Source of the DNA: Halostella litorea
GTDB lineage: Archaea > Halobacteriota > Halobacteria > Halobacteriales > Natronoarchaeaceae
DNA length: 64,000 nt
Assembly (NCBI RefSeq): GCF_004785955.1
Contig: NZ_SJER01000004.1
Location: forward strand, 310,001 to 374,000
Reading direction: 5' to 3'
Positions 17,337-25,905 of the stretch are shown here, piece after piece; within the stretch, counting starts at the first letter, position 1; each line of letters starts with the position of its first letter. A model generated the notes under the pieces. That model ran no database searches, had not been told where the DNA came from, and saw nothing but the letters and a program-made list of their open reading frames with translations. The position numbers and the translations under genes are program-made.

Positions 17337-17685
17337 ACCACCCTGCCGCACCCCGCTGCCGACTGGTCGACGATCCGGGAGCCGGCCGCTTTCCCGTTTC
17401 CCGACCGACGCCGAGACCTTTCGAACCCGCCACATCGGCGGAACCGAGCTACTGGGACCGGACCCAGAAGTCGGTGATCGTGGCTTGGACGGATATCTTC
17501 CGGTCAGTCGGCCGGAGTTGGCCTGCCACTCGGCGTGAGTGCGTTTCACCCGTTCGCACACAGCGTTATTGGGGTCGATACCGAACGTCGAGTCACCAAG
17601 CGATCCCCGTTCCGGCGATCACACCTCGTGCCGTCGCCCCGTAGAACCGCGGCGACCGCCGGACCCGGGGACGCACAACCGAACT
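17337..17685. other. Intergenic region, no gene seen
   Basis: About 350 bases between the DUF411 gene and the molybdopterin-domain gene. Short open frames on both strands have no motif or promoter support. Confidence 0.5.
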
Positions 17686-18186
17686 ATGTCAGAGCTACCG
17701 ACCCACGAAGTCCCGGACGAAGTCGACCCGAGCGACTGGGAACTCCGAATCACGGGCGAAGTCTCGACGCCGCTTTCCCTCGAACGAGAGGACTTGGCAG
17801 GCCTCCCGGATGCGATGCTCACGGATGACTTTGAATGTGCGGAAGGGTGGACAGCAACGGGTCTCTCCTGGTGTGGTGTTCGCGTCCATCACCTGCTCAA
17901 GCGGGCCAGCCCGACGGTCGACGAAGGGTACGTCCTCGTGCACGCGATGGACGGCGACTACGCGTGTGCGTTTCCGCTCGACCGCGTGAACGACGCCATG
18001 CTCGCGTTCGAACTCGACGGTGAGGCCCTCCCCCGCGAACACGGGGGACCGGCCCGACTCGTGCCGACCGCTGCCGGGTCGGACTGCTGGGAGAGCGTCA
18101 AGTGGGTCGCGGAACTGGAGGTCCGGCGCTCGGAACCGGTCGCCGGCGATACGGCCGAGGAGATAGCCCTCGGCAGGCTCGGGTGA
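17686..18186 (+). CDS. Sulfite-oxidase-type molybdopterin-binding domain protein
   Basis: A 166-residue cytosolic oxidoreductase molybdopterin-binding domain. It carries WELRITGEVSTPLSLEREDLAGLP, the conserved Cys ligand region DDFECAEGWTATGLSWCGVRV, YVLVHAMDGDYACAFPLD, and GGPARLVPTAAGSDCWESVKWVAE. This is the minimal catalytic domain without the dimerisation domain of full sulfite oxidases. The substrate is unknown. The downstream methyltransferase starts 8 nt after its stop, so the two are probably one transcript. Confidence 0.78.
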   Translation: MSELPTHEVPDEVDPSDWELRITGEVSTPLSLEREDLAGLPDAMLTDDFECAEGWTATGLSWCGVRVHHLLKRASPTVDEGYVLVHAMDGDYACAFPLDRVNDAMLAFELDGEALPREHGGPARLVPTAAGSDCWESVKWVAELEVRRSEPVAGDTAEEIALGRLG

Positions 18187-18194
18187 TCGAACGC

Positions 18195-18800
18195 ATGACG
18201 ACCTGGGACGAGCGCTTTCGGGAAGGCGAGTACCCGACGGCCCCGGACCCGTCGCCGGTACTGCGACGGTATCTCGACGCCTGTCCGGACGGGAGGGCAC
18301 TCGACGTCGCCACGGGGACGGGTCGCAACGCCGTGTTCCTCGCGACGGAAGGATACGACGTCGACGGGGTCGACCAGTCGAAGGAGGGGCTGCGCATCGC
18401 GAGGGAGAACGCACGCGACCGGGGCGTCGCCGACCGGGCCAACTGGATCCAGGCGGACCTCACCGACTACGATTTCCCCCCGGAGACGTACGACCTCATC
18501 ACGAACAGCTACTATCGTGCTGTCGACCGGTTTCCGGACATCAAGGAGGCGCTCAAGCCCGGGGGAATGCTCTTCGTCCAGCACCACCTCCGGACTGACG
18601 ACCCCGTCGACGGCGGGCCGAGCGGGGACCGGTATCGATACGCCGCCAACGAACTCCTGCACGCCTGCCTGGACCTGACGGTGCTTCACTACGCCGAGCG
18701 AACCCAGGTCCGGGACGACCGTCGAGCCGCGATCGTGGAGATCGTCGCCCGAAACAGTTCGGGCCATCACCAGTCGTACCCTCGGATCGAGTGGGAGTGA
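18195..18800 (+). CDS. Class I SAM-dependent methyltransferase
   Basis: A 201-residue TehB/UbiE-like methyltransferase. WDERFREGEYP at the N-terminus precedes SAM motif I ALDVATGTGRNAVFLA, motif II VDGVDQSKEGL, a post-I IQADLTDYDFP, and motif III ALKPGGMLFVQHH. It begins MTTWDERF at 18195, 8 nt after the Mo-domain gene. It may act on a small molecule such as tellurite or a thiol, but no substrate is visible. Confidence 0.8.
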   Translation: MTTWDERFREGEYPTAPDPSPVLRRYLDACPDGRALDVATGTGRNAVFLATEGYDVDGVDQSKEGLRIARENARDRGVADRANWIQADLTDYDFPPETYDLITNSYYRAVDRFPDIKEALKPGGMLFVQHHLRTDDPVDGGPSGDRYRYAANELLHACLDLTVLHYAERTQVRDDRRAAIVEIVARNSSGHHQSYPRIEWE

Positions 18801-18995
18801 CCGCAGCGAATTCCTCGGCTCTCGGTTGTTCTGGCCGTCCGACGGTCGAGTACGCTACGGAGAACTGACACCGCCTACCGCAGGCGGTCGAGTTGCGATA
18901 CCAACCGTCTCGGTGCTTCCCTTCATCCATGCCCTTATATACTACACGCTCACAAGAGTCCACGAGTAACCCTTGAAGAATACTCAGTGAACACC

Positions 18996-19184
18996 ATGCC
19001 CAAAGTAACCGTAGAAATCCCCCAGGAACTCCTGGACGATATGGAGGAACACGTCGGTGACGACAAGAAGTTCGTCAACAGGTCCGACGCCATCAGAACG
19101 TCGATCAGGAAGACCCTCGATATCATGGACGATATCGACGCCCGACACGGCCGAATGAAGTCGGAAGGTCCGGGTGAGAAGTGA
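18996..19184 (+). CDS. Ribbon-helix-helix (CopG-type) regulator
   Basis: A 62-residue DNA-binding protein. The RHH fold is clear: beta strand KVTVEIPQEL, helix LDDMEEHVG, then FVNRSDAIRTSIRKTLDI. The ATG at 18996 is the second in-frame start; a GTG at 18987 would add three residues. A strong TATA box (TTATATAC) lies near 18934-18944. It is directly upstream of queD-queE-queC, 73 nt before queD, and may regulate or be co-transcribed with them. No toxin partner is present. Confidence 0.78.
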   Translation: MPKVTVEIPQELLDDMEEHVGDDKKFVNRSDAIRTSIRKTLDIMDDIDARHGRMKSEGPGEK

Positions 19185-19257
19185 GTCCGATGATACGGAG
19201 TATTCAGCGGGCACCGACCGGTCGAGTCACGGGAAACGGCGTGACCCTCCAACCTAC

Positions 19258-19695
19258 ATGGCAACCCTAGAGAAACACTTCGAACTGGACGCGGGGCACA
19301 GGCTCAGCGAACACGAATTCGACTGCCAGAACCTCCACGGCCACCGGTACCGATTCGAGGTCGAAGTCGAGGGGTCGACGGACCCGGCGACCGGAATGGT
19401 CGTCGACTTCGCCAACGTGAAAGACCCCGTGATGGAAGCGTTCGACCACAACTTCGTCCTCAACGCCGACGACCCGATCCTCGCCGTGCGGGACGAACTC
19501 GAAGCCCAGCAGGAGAAGGAACTCCACCTACTCGATGGCGAACCGACGGCGGAGAACATCGCCGAGGAATCGCTTGACCTCATCGTCGACAGCCTCTCGG
19601 CGGACGAGCGCGACCGGATCGACCGACTCGAAGTCCGACTCTTCGAGACTCCGAACTCCAGCGTGACGACTGCGAGGCGGTTGGATGACGGATAG
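19258..19695 (+). CDS. queD: 6-carboxytetrahydropterin synthase QueD
   Basis: Converts 7,8-dihydroneopterin triphosphate to 6-carboxy-5,6,7,8-tetrahydropterin on the way to preQ0 and archaeosine. The 145-residue protein has zinc histidines in DAGHRL and NLHGHRYRFEVEVEG, the catalytic Cys in FDCQNLHGH, VVDFANVKDPVMEAFDHNFVLN with the Asp/His pair, and ETPNSSVTTARR at the end. It overlaps queE by 11 nt, indicating translational coupling. Start ATG 19258. Confidence 0.9.
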   Translation: MATLEKHFELDAGHRLSEHEFDCQNLHGHRYRFEVEVEGSTDPATGMVVDFANVKDPVMEAFDHNFVLNADDPILAVRDELEAQQEKELHLLDGEPTAENIAEESLDLIVDSLSADERDRIDRLEVRLFETPNSSVTTARRLDDG

Positions 19696-20515
19696 CGAAT
19701 CCCGACGCCTGCCGGTCGCCGAACAGTTCGCGAGCGTTCAGGGGGAGGGTCGATACATGGGAACCCCGTCGATATTCCTGCGGACCGCCGGCTGTAACTT
19801 CCTCTGTGGCGGTTCCCGGGCGGCAGCGGACTACGAGGGAACGGAACACGCGGAGCGAACACAGGCTATGGCGGCTCGAATGGCCGACGGTGAAGCCACG
19901 TGGGTCTGCGATACCATCGCCGAATGGATGGACGGGTCCGAATACGGGGTAGCGGAACTCGTCGACCGGTGGTCACGGAACGGATTCCTGGACAGGATCG
20001 AACAGGGGAGTCACGTCGTTCTCACCGGCGGCGAACCGCTCCTCCACCAGGACAGCCTCGTCCGGTTCCTCGACCTCCTGGAGGCCGAGGGATACGACCC
20101 GTTCGTGGAGGTCGAGACGAACGCGTCCATCTTCCCCTCCGAGGCGTTCCGGTCGCACGTCGACCAGTACAACCTGAGCCCCAAACTCAGCAATTCGGGG
20201 ATCGAGGAGTCGGTCCGATACGATCCGGACGTGATCGGGCGATACGTCTCGGAGTTCACGGACAGCCCACGGGGTACCCCGAACGCGGACTTCAAGTTCG
20301 TCGTCGGCACGAGTCGGGACTGGGACGAGATCGACTCCGACTTCGTGGACGCGTTCGACATCCCGAAAGAGCACATCTATCTCATGCCCGCCGGTGGCGA
20401 CCAGGACCAGCTTATGATGACACGAACGGACGTCGCGAACCTCGCAGTCGAACAGTCAGTCAACTTCTCCGAGCGACTCCAGATCGTGATCTGGGACGAA
20501 GCTACGGGGGTATAA
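19685..20515 (+). CDS. queE: 7-carboxy-7-deazaguanine synthase QueE with split cluster motif
   Basis: A radical-SAM enzyme that rearranges 6-carboxytetrahydropterin to 7-carboxy-7-deazaguanine. The 276-residue protein has FASVQGEGRYMGTPSIFLRTAG. The first two cluster cysteines are C37 and C41 in CNFLC, but the third is displaced to C75 (TWVCDTIAEW) by a ~33-residue insert rich in charged residues, instead of the canonical CX3CX2C spacing. Later motifs VVLTGGEPLLHQD, FVEVETNASIFPS, NLSPKLSNSG and IYLMPAGGDQ are normal. This extended-loop type is known in some QueE branches. queC follows 3 nt downstream. Confidence 0.88.
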   Translation: MTDSESRRLPVAEQFASVQGEGRYMGTPSIFLRTAGCNFLCGGSRAAADYEGTEHAERTQAMAARMADGEATWVCDTIAEWMDGSEYGVAELVDRWSRNGFLDRIEQGSHVVLTGGEPLLHQDSLVRFLDLLEAEGYDPFVEVETNASIFPSEAFRSHVDQYNLSPKLSNSGIEESVRYDPDVIGRYVSEFTDSPRGTPNADFKFVVGTSRDWDEIDSDFVDAFDIPKEHIYLMPAGGDQDQLMMTRTDVANLAVEQSVNFSERLQIVIWDEATGV

Positions 20516-20518
20516 CGT

Positions 20519-21211
20519 ATGACCCAAGACGGATCCAACGCGAAGGCGTTCGTACTCCTCTCGGGTGGTATCGATTCGGCAGTCTGCCTGCAGACCGCGC
20601 TCGACCGGCACGACGACGTGGAAGCGATCCACTTCGACTACGGCCAGCAGACGGAGGCCATCGAGCGCTCCAACGCCGAGGAACAGGCGTCCCGTGCGGG
20701 GATCCCCGTTCACATCAGCGACTACAGAACGGTCTTCGGGGACTTCGCCGAGGGCACGATCGAAGACAAATCGTACGACAGCGACACGACGGAACGCGAG
20801 GGTCACAGCGTCGGGTACGTTCCGCAGCGGAACCTGCATCTCCTCACGACGGCTGCTGCGACCGCCGAACACAACACGGAAACGGGCCGGGAGATCGTTC
20901 TCTACCACGGTGCCCAGCAGGGCGACGGCGAGGAGTATCCCGATTGTCGACCCGAGTTCGTTCAGGCTGCCACGGAGGCCATCAACCGATCCACCGATCA
21001 GCACGAGATCGACATCGAGACGCCGATAATCGACCACACGAAGGCTGACGTCCTCCGGCTCGGAGAGGAACTGGGCGTAAACTGGGAGCTGACGTTTAGC
21101 TGCTACAACGACGAGGACGGGACCCCCTGTGGTGACTGTCCTGCCTGCTTGGAGCGCAAGGAGGCGTTCGCGGAAGTCGACGTGGCGGATCCCGTTCTTC
21201 GGGACCGGTAA
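20519..21211 (+). CDS. queC: 7-cyano-7-deazaguanine synthase QueC
   Basis: Uses ATP and ammonia to make preQ0 from 7-carboxy-7-deazaguanine. The 230-residue protein has the PP-loop VLLSGGIDSAVCLQTA, the FDYGQQTEAIERSNAE region, VPQRNLHLLTTAAATAEH, and a C-terminal zinc site of four cysteines in FSCYNDEDGTPCGDCPACLERK. It is the last gene of the queD-E-C operon. The tRNA transglycosylase and archaeosine synthase genes are not in this window. Confidence 0.92.
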   Translation: MTQDGSNAKAFVLLSGGIDSAVCLQTALDRHDDVEAIHFDYGQQTEAIERSNAEEQASRAGIPVHISDYRTVFGDFAEGTIEDKSYDSDTTEREGHSVGYVPQRNLHLLTTAAATAEHNTETGREIVLYHGAQQGDGEEYPDCRPEFVQAATEAINRSTDQHEIDIETPIIDHTKADVLRLGEELGVNWELTFSCYNDEDGTPCGDCPACLERKEAFAEVDVADPVLRDR

Positions 21212-21531
21212 CTACTGGAATTTTGCTTCGATTCTATTGGAGGAGCAAGGTGTTCGACGGTGAGTGAACCGCCACGAAACTGGAAATGGGGAGTGAATGA
21301 TAACACTGCAAATGTCATCGGCAGGCCGCCGTTAGTATTGGATACGGTCGCGACGCGGTAGAAACTCACACCGGGATTGAAACTCGGCAATCCCGTTGCG
21401 GTTGTTCCGATGGCGGTATGAAAATAGCGCTCGTAACCGCAGTACTCACAGATAGCCGGAATCGTATTTGGCGACGTAGGGCCATCGAACGTGTTCGTCG
21501 ACGAATCTGAAGCGACAACTAAACCATCCAT
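21103..21531 (-). CDS. Doubtful ORF antisense to queC end
   Basis: A minus-strand frame from 21531 reads MDGLVVASDSSTNTFDG and NTIPAICEYCGYERYFHTAIG with one CxxC pair, then runs antisense into queC for the last ~36 codons. Composition of the first 100 codons is unlike a random shadow, and G+C is lower than in the neighbours. It may be a short real gene, a decayed gene that lost its stop, or noise. Confidence 0.2.
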   Translation of the reverse strand: MDGLVVASDSSTNTFDGPTSPNTIPAICEYCGYERYFHTAIGTTATGLPSFNPGVSFYRVATVSNTNGGLPMTFAVLSFTPHFQFRGGSLTVEHLAPPIESKQNSSSYRSRRTGSATSTSANASLRSKQAGQSPQGVPSSSL

Positions 21532-21569
21532 CTTGGTCCGGGCAGTGGCAGAGTCGGATTGAAAAGTGA

Positions 21570-21585
21570 TTTAGGCTGCCCTAAA
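21570..21585. promoter_or_regulatory. Iron-box-like dyad TTTAGG-CTGC-CCTAAA
   Basis: A perfect 6+4+6 inverted repeat ends 13 nt before the ATG of the HTH regulator at 21599. It shares the TTAGGC/GCCTAA core with the stronger palindrome at 22553. Such cores are typical of DtxR/SirR/IdeR-family metal-repressor sites. Iron-dependent repression is inferred. Confidence 0.6.
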
Positions 21586-21598
21586 CAACGAGCATCTC

Positions 21599-22465
21599 AT
21601 GACGGTCGAGTGTTCAGGGGAGCAGATGACGAGCGAGGGGAACGATGGGATGGCCAAGAGTACAGTCGAATACGTAGCGTTTCTCGTTCGTTCTGAGCAC
21701 CGCCTTCACGTGATCGATCTACTGGCCGGCGGTCCCTGCTCCCGCGAAGAGTTGCGCGAGCGAATGGACGCAACTCGAGTAACGCTGAGCCGGATCCTCG
21801 GTGACCTCGAAGACCGCGGGCTCATCCAGCGAAGAAATTCCGACGGTGAATACGAACTGTCCAGTTTCGGCGAACTCGTCCATCGGGACTTTGCCCGACT
21901 CCTGGGAACGGTATCGGTTGGACAGACCTACCCAAAGCTGATCTCGCGACTACCGACCGACTGGTTCGACTTCGACCCTCGTTGCCTCGTCGACGGCGAG
22001 CACGTCCACGGGAAAAGTGCGGATCCGCTCGCGGCTGCCCGCGTCGTCGCGAACGCTATCAAGGAGGGCTCCTCGTGCGAAGCACTCGTCGGGACGTTCA
22101 CCTCGCTCCCGATGTACGGGTACGAACAGGCCATCCAGAACGGGACCGACTCCGAGGTGCGCGTCATCTTCGATTCGAGCGTTACCGAAACGATGCTAGA
22201 AGACCCGTCCCTGCGCACGAAGTGGCAAGAAATCGAGTCCCGAATCGGTTCGACAGTGTATTACAGTTTGGATGAACGGGTCCCCTGTACGGTCGATTTC
22301 ATCGATGACGAGACCGTGTTCCTCACCATCGACCGGGAGGCGGAGACTGGCTTCGACATCATTTCGTGCTCTCATCCCGACGTGGTAGCGTGGGCCGACC
22401 GGGTGATCAGCGAGCACCGTAATCGCGCGGTGCCGCTCAACCAGCGGACGAGCGATGCGGACTGA
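21599..22465 (+). CDS. HTH regulator with FilR1-type effector domain
   Basis: A 288-residue regulator located before the siderophore transport genes. The N-terminal winged helix (about 20-90) contains HVIDLLAGGPCSREELRERMD, VTLSRILGDLEDRGLIQRR and ELSSFGELVHRDF. The C-terminal half matches the FilR1 (formerly DUF1724) domain of archaeal regulators, with CEALVGTFTSLPMYG, VRVIFDSSVTETML and CSHPDVVAWADRVISEHR. Its promoter carries an iron-box-like dyad, so it is likely part of the iron regulon and may tune the transporter. Ligand unknown. Confidence 0.8.
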   Translation: MTVECSGEQMTSEGNDGMAKSTVEYVAFLVRSEHRLHVIDLLAGGPCSREELRERMDATRVTLSRILGDLEDRGLIQRRNSDGEYELSSFGELVHRDFARLLGTVSVGQTYPKLISRLPTDWFDFDPRCLVDGEHVHGKSADPLAAARVVANAIKEGSSCEALVGTFTSLPMYGYEQAIQNGTDSEVRVIFDSSVTETMLEDPSLRTKWQEIESRIGSTVYYSLDERVPCTVDFIDDETVFLTIDREAETGFDIISCSHPDVVAWADRVISEHRNRAVPLNQRTSDAD

Positions 22466-22552
22466 CGGCGATCGAATACGGCACGAAGTCTGTAACACGC
22501 CGTGAACATCGTTCTCGCCGCGTCAACTCGAACAGCGGGAATCAATAAGTTA

Positions 22553-22570
22553 TTTTAGGCCTGCCTAAAA
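22553..22570. promoter_or_regulatory. Perfect 18-bp iron-box palindrome before the siderophore-binding gene
   Basis: TTTTAGGC-CT-GCCTAAAA has perfect 8-base arms and a 2-base centre. It ends 2 nt before the ATG at 22573 and covers the expected transcription start, next to the TATA-like element at 22544-22552. That is ideal for steric repression by a DtxR-family metalloregulator. Confidence 0.75.
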
Positions 22571-22572
22571 AT

Positions 22573-23733
22573 ATGGCACGTAGACGCCAGGTACTTGCGA
22601 GCAGCGCTAGTCTCATCGCCGCCGGCCTCGCCGGCTGCACCGGAAACGACTCCAACGGGGCGGATAACACGAATCAGTCGGCGAACAACGGGCCGTCGGA
22701 CTCGACGCCGTACACGGTCCAGATGGAACCCAACGACCCCTACACGTTCGAGGAGGTACCCGAGACGTACGGCGTCGGAACCAGTCCCTTCCTGGACATG
22801 GGGATGGCGCTTGGGATTCCCCCGAACGCGACTACCGGTCTCGAACGCGCCCCGCTCAAGTTCTACGACCTCCTCGATCTGGGGTTCGACGAGAGTCAGG
22901 TCACCAAACTCGCCAGCGATGCCGAATCCGGCTACGACAAGGAGAACTTCTACGCCGCCGACGCCGACGTCTGGCTTATCTCCCGCACCAACATCGGTCG
23001 CTACGTCAACTGGGACGACTCCGACTTCGAGGATGTCGAGTCCCTGACGGGACCCTTCCTCGGTACGACCCTCCGGTTCGCTCCCCAGTCCGCCGTCCAG
23101 GACGAACCCAACCCGTACACCATGTATGAGGCCTTCGAGAAGGTCGCGACGATCTTCCAGCGCCAACAGCAGTTCCAGGCGTGGCAGTCGCTCCACGACG
23201 ACCTTATGGGCACCATCGAGGAGGGACTCCCACCCGAGGATGACCGCCCTACCGTCGCCGCCATCTGGCGGGGTGTGAGCCCTGACTCGGGTCAGTTCCG
23301 CATCGCGCCGCTGCACCGCCTCGGGAACAACACCAAGTCGTACTACCGCGTCGGCATGCAGGACGCCTTCGAGGGGCAGTATCCGGACGGCCCCATCGGT
23401 TACGAGGAACTTCTCCGGGCCGACCCCGATTACATCGGTGCCGTCGGTGCGCTTACCTCTTCGACCCACGAGGCGTTCGTAACAAACGTCATCGAGCCGT
23501 TCGAAAACAACGACAACGGTCAGCAGCTCAGCGCCGTCCAGAACGGAAACGTCATCCGGAGCGGCGGCCAGTACATGGGTCCTATCGTCGACATGTTCTC
23601 CACGGAAGCCGTCGCGAAGCAGGTCTACCCCGACGAGTTCGGCGAGTGGCCCGGCGCCGTCGGCGATGTCCCGGAGAGCGAGCAGCTCTTCGACCGCCAG
23701 CGCCTCCTCGAAATCATCGACGGGGACCTGTAG
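22573..23733 (+). CDS. Iron-siderophore ABC transporter substrate-binding lipoprotein
   Basis: A 386-residue exported binding protein. It starts MARRRQVLASSASLIAAGLAGCTG, with a twin Arg and a lipobox Cys at ~21, followed by a low-complexity linker. The body has FecB/BtuF-like features: VPETYGVGTSPFLDMGMAL, an Asp/Glu-rich interdomain helix, and paired acidic residues for permease docking. It lies between the HTH regulator and a FecCD permease that starts 5 nt after its stop, so substrate capture in the iron-uptake operon is the clear role. The specific siderophore is unknown. Confidence 0.85.
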   Translation: MARRRQVLASSASLIAAGLAGCTGNDSNGADNTNQSANNGPSDSTPYTVQMEPNDPYTFEEVPETYGVGTSPFLDMGMALGIPPNATTGLERAPLKFYDLLDLGFDESQVTKLASDAESGYDKENFYAADADVWLISRTNIGRYVNWDDSDFEDVESLTGPFLGTTLRFAPQSAVQDEPNPYTMYEAFEKVATIFQRQQQFQAWQSLHDDLMGTIEEGLPPEDDRPTVAAIWRGVSPDSGQFRIAPLHRLGNNTKSYYRVGMQDAFEGQYPDGPIGYEELLRADPDYIGAVGALTSSTHEAFVTNVIEPFENNDNGQQLSAVQNGNVIRSGGQYMGPIVDMFSTEAVAKQVYPDEFGEWPGAVGDVPESEQLFDRQRLLEIIDGDL

Positions 23734-23738
23734 GACCG

Positions 23739-24851
23739 ATGGGGGAACTGTTCGACCGGCTCGCGGACCGCCGAGCGGCGGCCAGCCGTTGGTACGCCGA
23801 CTCGTCGCTCGCGGGCGTCGTGCTCGGGAGCATCGCGGTGCTGGTCGGTGCGACGCTCCTACAGGTAAGCTTCGGTGCGTTCCCGCTGACGCTCGCCGAA
23901 GCCTGGGGTGCGGTCTTCGACCCGGAGGTCGTGTTTAGCCCGGCGGCGTGGCGGGCGTTCCTGCTCGGCGGCGATATCCCCGAGTGGTTCACCCCCCAAC
24001 AGCACATCGTCTGGAACATCCGGCTGCCGCGCATCCTCGTCGGCGTACTCGTCGGCGCGAACCTCGCCGTCTCCGGGGCCATCTTCCAGATCATCACGCG
24101 GAACGAACTCGCCAGCCCGTACATCCTCGGCGTCAGCGACGGTGCCGGTCTCGTCGTGCTGGTCGTCCTGACGGCGTTCTCCGAGTTGCTCCCGTTCGTC
24201 CCCGTGCTGGCAGCGCTGGGTGGTGGCGCGGCGTTCCTGCTAGTGTACGTCATCGCGTGGAAGAACGGCACCAGCCCCGTCAGACTCGTGTTGGCGGGCG
24301 TCATCGTCGGCACCGTCTTCGGATCGGTGCAGCGCGCGCTGTTCTTCTTCATCGACGACCTCAGTACCGTCATGTCTGCGCAGGCGTGGCTCTCGGGGAC
24401 GCTGCTGAACACCGACTGGGGCGAGGTCCGTATCGCACTCCCGTTCACCGTCCTGGCGCTCGCGCTCGCGTTCACGGTAACCCAGGAACTGGACGTGCTC
24501 GCGCTCGGCGAGGAGACCGCGGATTCCCTCGGCATGCCCGTCGAGAAGATGCGGTTCGCGGTTGCCGGCATCGCCGTGTTGTCGACGGCGGCCGCCATCG
24601 CGGTTGCGGGTCTCATCGGCTTCGTCGGCCTCATCGTTCCCCACATGGTACGGAACGTCGTCGGCGGCGACTCGCGGCGGCTCTTGCTCGGGTGTCTGTT
24701 TCTCGGGCCGGCGCTGCTGGTCGGCGCGGATGTCGGTGCACGCCTCGCGCTCAGCCCAATCCAACTCCCGGTTGGGATCATCACGGGACTGGTCGGCGGC
24801 CCGTACTTCCTCTACCTGATGCGGAAGACCGAGAATCTGGGTGAAGTCTGA
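23739..24851 (+). CDS. FecCD-family iron-siderophore ABC permease
   Basis: A 370-residue BtuC/FecCD permease with about ten hydrophobic helices. Typical motifs are RLPRILVGVLVGANLAVSGAIFQ, SPYILGVSDGAG, GVIVGTVFGS, LGMPVEKMRF, IAVAGLIGFVGLIVPHMVR, GGDSRRLLLG and LPVGIITGLVGGPYFLYLM. The single permease gene probably forms a homodimer. The ATG at 23739, 5 nt after the binding-protein stop, is used. The next gene (ATPase) starts within its stop codon. Confidence 0.9.
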   Translation: MGELFDRLADRRAAASRWYADSSLAGVVLGSIAVLVGATLLQVSFGAFPLTLAEAWGAVFDPEVVFSPAAWRAFLLGGDIPEWFTPQQHIVWNIRLPRILVGVLVGANLAVSGAIFQIITRNELASPYILGVSDGAGLVVLVVLTAFSELLPFVPVLAALGGGAAFLLVYVIAWKNGTSPVRLVLAGVIVGTVFGSVQRALFFFIDDLSTVMSAQAWLSGTLLNTDWGEVRIALPFTVLALALAFTVTQELDVLALGEETADSLGMPVEKMRFAVAGIAVLSTAAAIAVAGLIGFVGLIVPHMVRNVVGGDSRRLLLGCLFLGPALLVGADVGARLALSPIQLPVGIITGLVGGPYFLYLMRKTENLGEV

Positions 24852-25750
24852 TGCAGGAAAACGAGATGTCACGCGAGCACGGAACGAGCCGTGAATCGTC
24901 GGGCGACGGTGCGGATGAGTCGGTGTCGAAGACAGCCCTCGATGCGGACGAACTCGTCGTCGGCTACCCAAGCGCCGACGAACCAGTCATCGACGGGCAG
25001 ACGCTCGCCGTGCCCGAGGGCGAGGTGACGGCGCTCATTGGCCCGAACGGGAGTGGGAAGTCGACGCTGCTGAAGGGGCTTGCGAACCGGCTGGAGCCCG
25101 ACGACGGCCGCGTACTGGTGGACGGTCGGCGCGTCGATTCGTTCGATTCGAAGGAACTTGCGCGAAAGCTCGGTCGGCTCTCCCAGCAGAACACTGCGCC
25201 GGACACCATCAGCGTCGAGGAACTCGTCGAGCGCGGCCGCTACCCGCACCGGGGGTTCTTCGAGTCACAGACGGAGGCTGATGAGGAAGCTGTCGACGAC
25301 GCCATCGCGATGGCGGGCGTCGAACACCTCCGCGACCGCGAGGTCGGCACGCTCAGCGGCGGGCAGACCCAGCTCGTCTGGATCGCGATGGCACTCGCCC
25401 AAGATACCGACGTATTGCTGCTGGACGAGCCGACGACGTTCCTCGACCCGCGACACCAACTGGAGGTGATGCGCGTCGTGGAGGCGCTCCGCGACGAGAG
25501 CGACACGACGGTCGTGCTCGTGCTCCACGATATCTCGCAGGCGGCACGCTATGCCGACAACGTTGTTGCGCTCAAAGACGGCGCGATCCACTCCAGCGGT
25601 CCGCCTGAAGCGGTTGTCACCGATAACCTCCTCGCAGATGTCTTCGATATCGACTCGGAAGTCATCGAGACCGAACACGGGCCCGTGGTCGTTCCACTAG
25701 ATCCGATCGGTGAGGACCCTCCGAGCGGGACAAGCGCGTCGGAACCGTAG
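24851..25750 (+). CDS. Iron-siderophore ABC transporter ATP-binding protein
   Basis: A 299-residue FecE-type ATPase. After an acidic ~35-residue lead it shows Walker A LIGPNGSGKSTLLKGLAN, Q-loop LSQQNTAP, the HRGFF segment typical of siderophore ATPases, signature LSGGQTQLVWIAMALAQ, Walker B VLLLDEPTTFLDP, and the switch His in VLVLHDISQAARY. Its ATG overlaps the permease stop by one base, so it is translationally coupled. It completes the uptake operon. Confidence 0.92.
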   Translation: MQENEMSREHGTSRESSGDGADESVSKTALDADELVVGYPSADEPVIDGQTLAVPEGEVTALIGPNGSGKSTLLKGLANRLEPDDGRVLVDGRRVDSFDSKELARKLGRLSQQNTAPDTISVEELVERGRYPHRGFFESQTEADEEAVDDAIAMAGVEHLRDREVGTLSGGQTQLVWIAMALAQDTDVLLLDEPTTFLDPRHQLEVMRVVEALRDESDTTVVLVLHDISQAARYADNVVALKDGAIHSSGPPEAVVTDNLLADVFDIDSEVIETEHGPVVVPLDPIGEDPPSGTSASEP

Positions 25751-25905
25751 TTCGCCCTCAGTGTCCTATTGCCGATATCACCGACTTTCGGTTACCGGCC
25801 ACTTTGGCCTCCGTACTGCTCTGTGAGGAAAGAAGAAATCACAATTTCGGAAACCACGATTTCCAAAACCGGGAGTTCTATCTGTGAGGGGATGCTACTG
25901 GTTGT

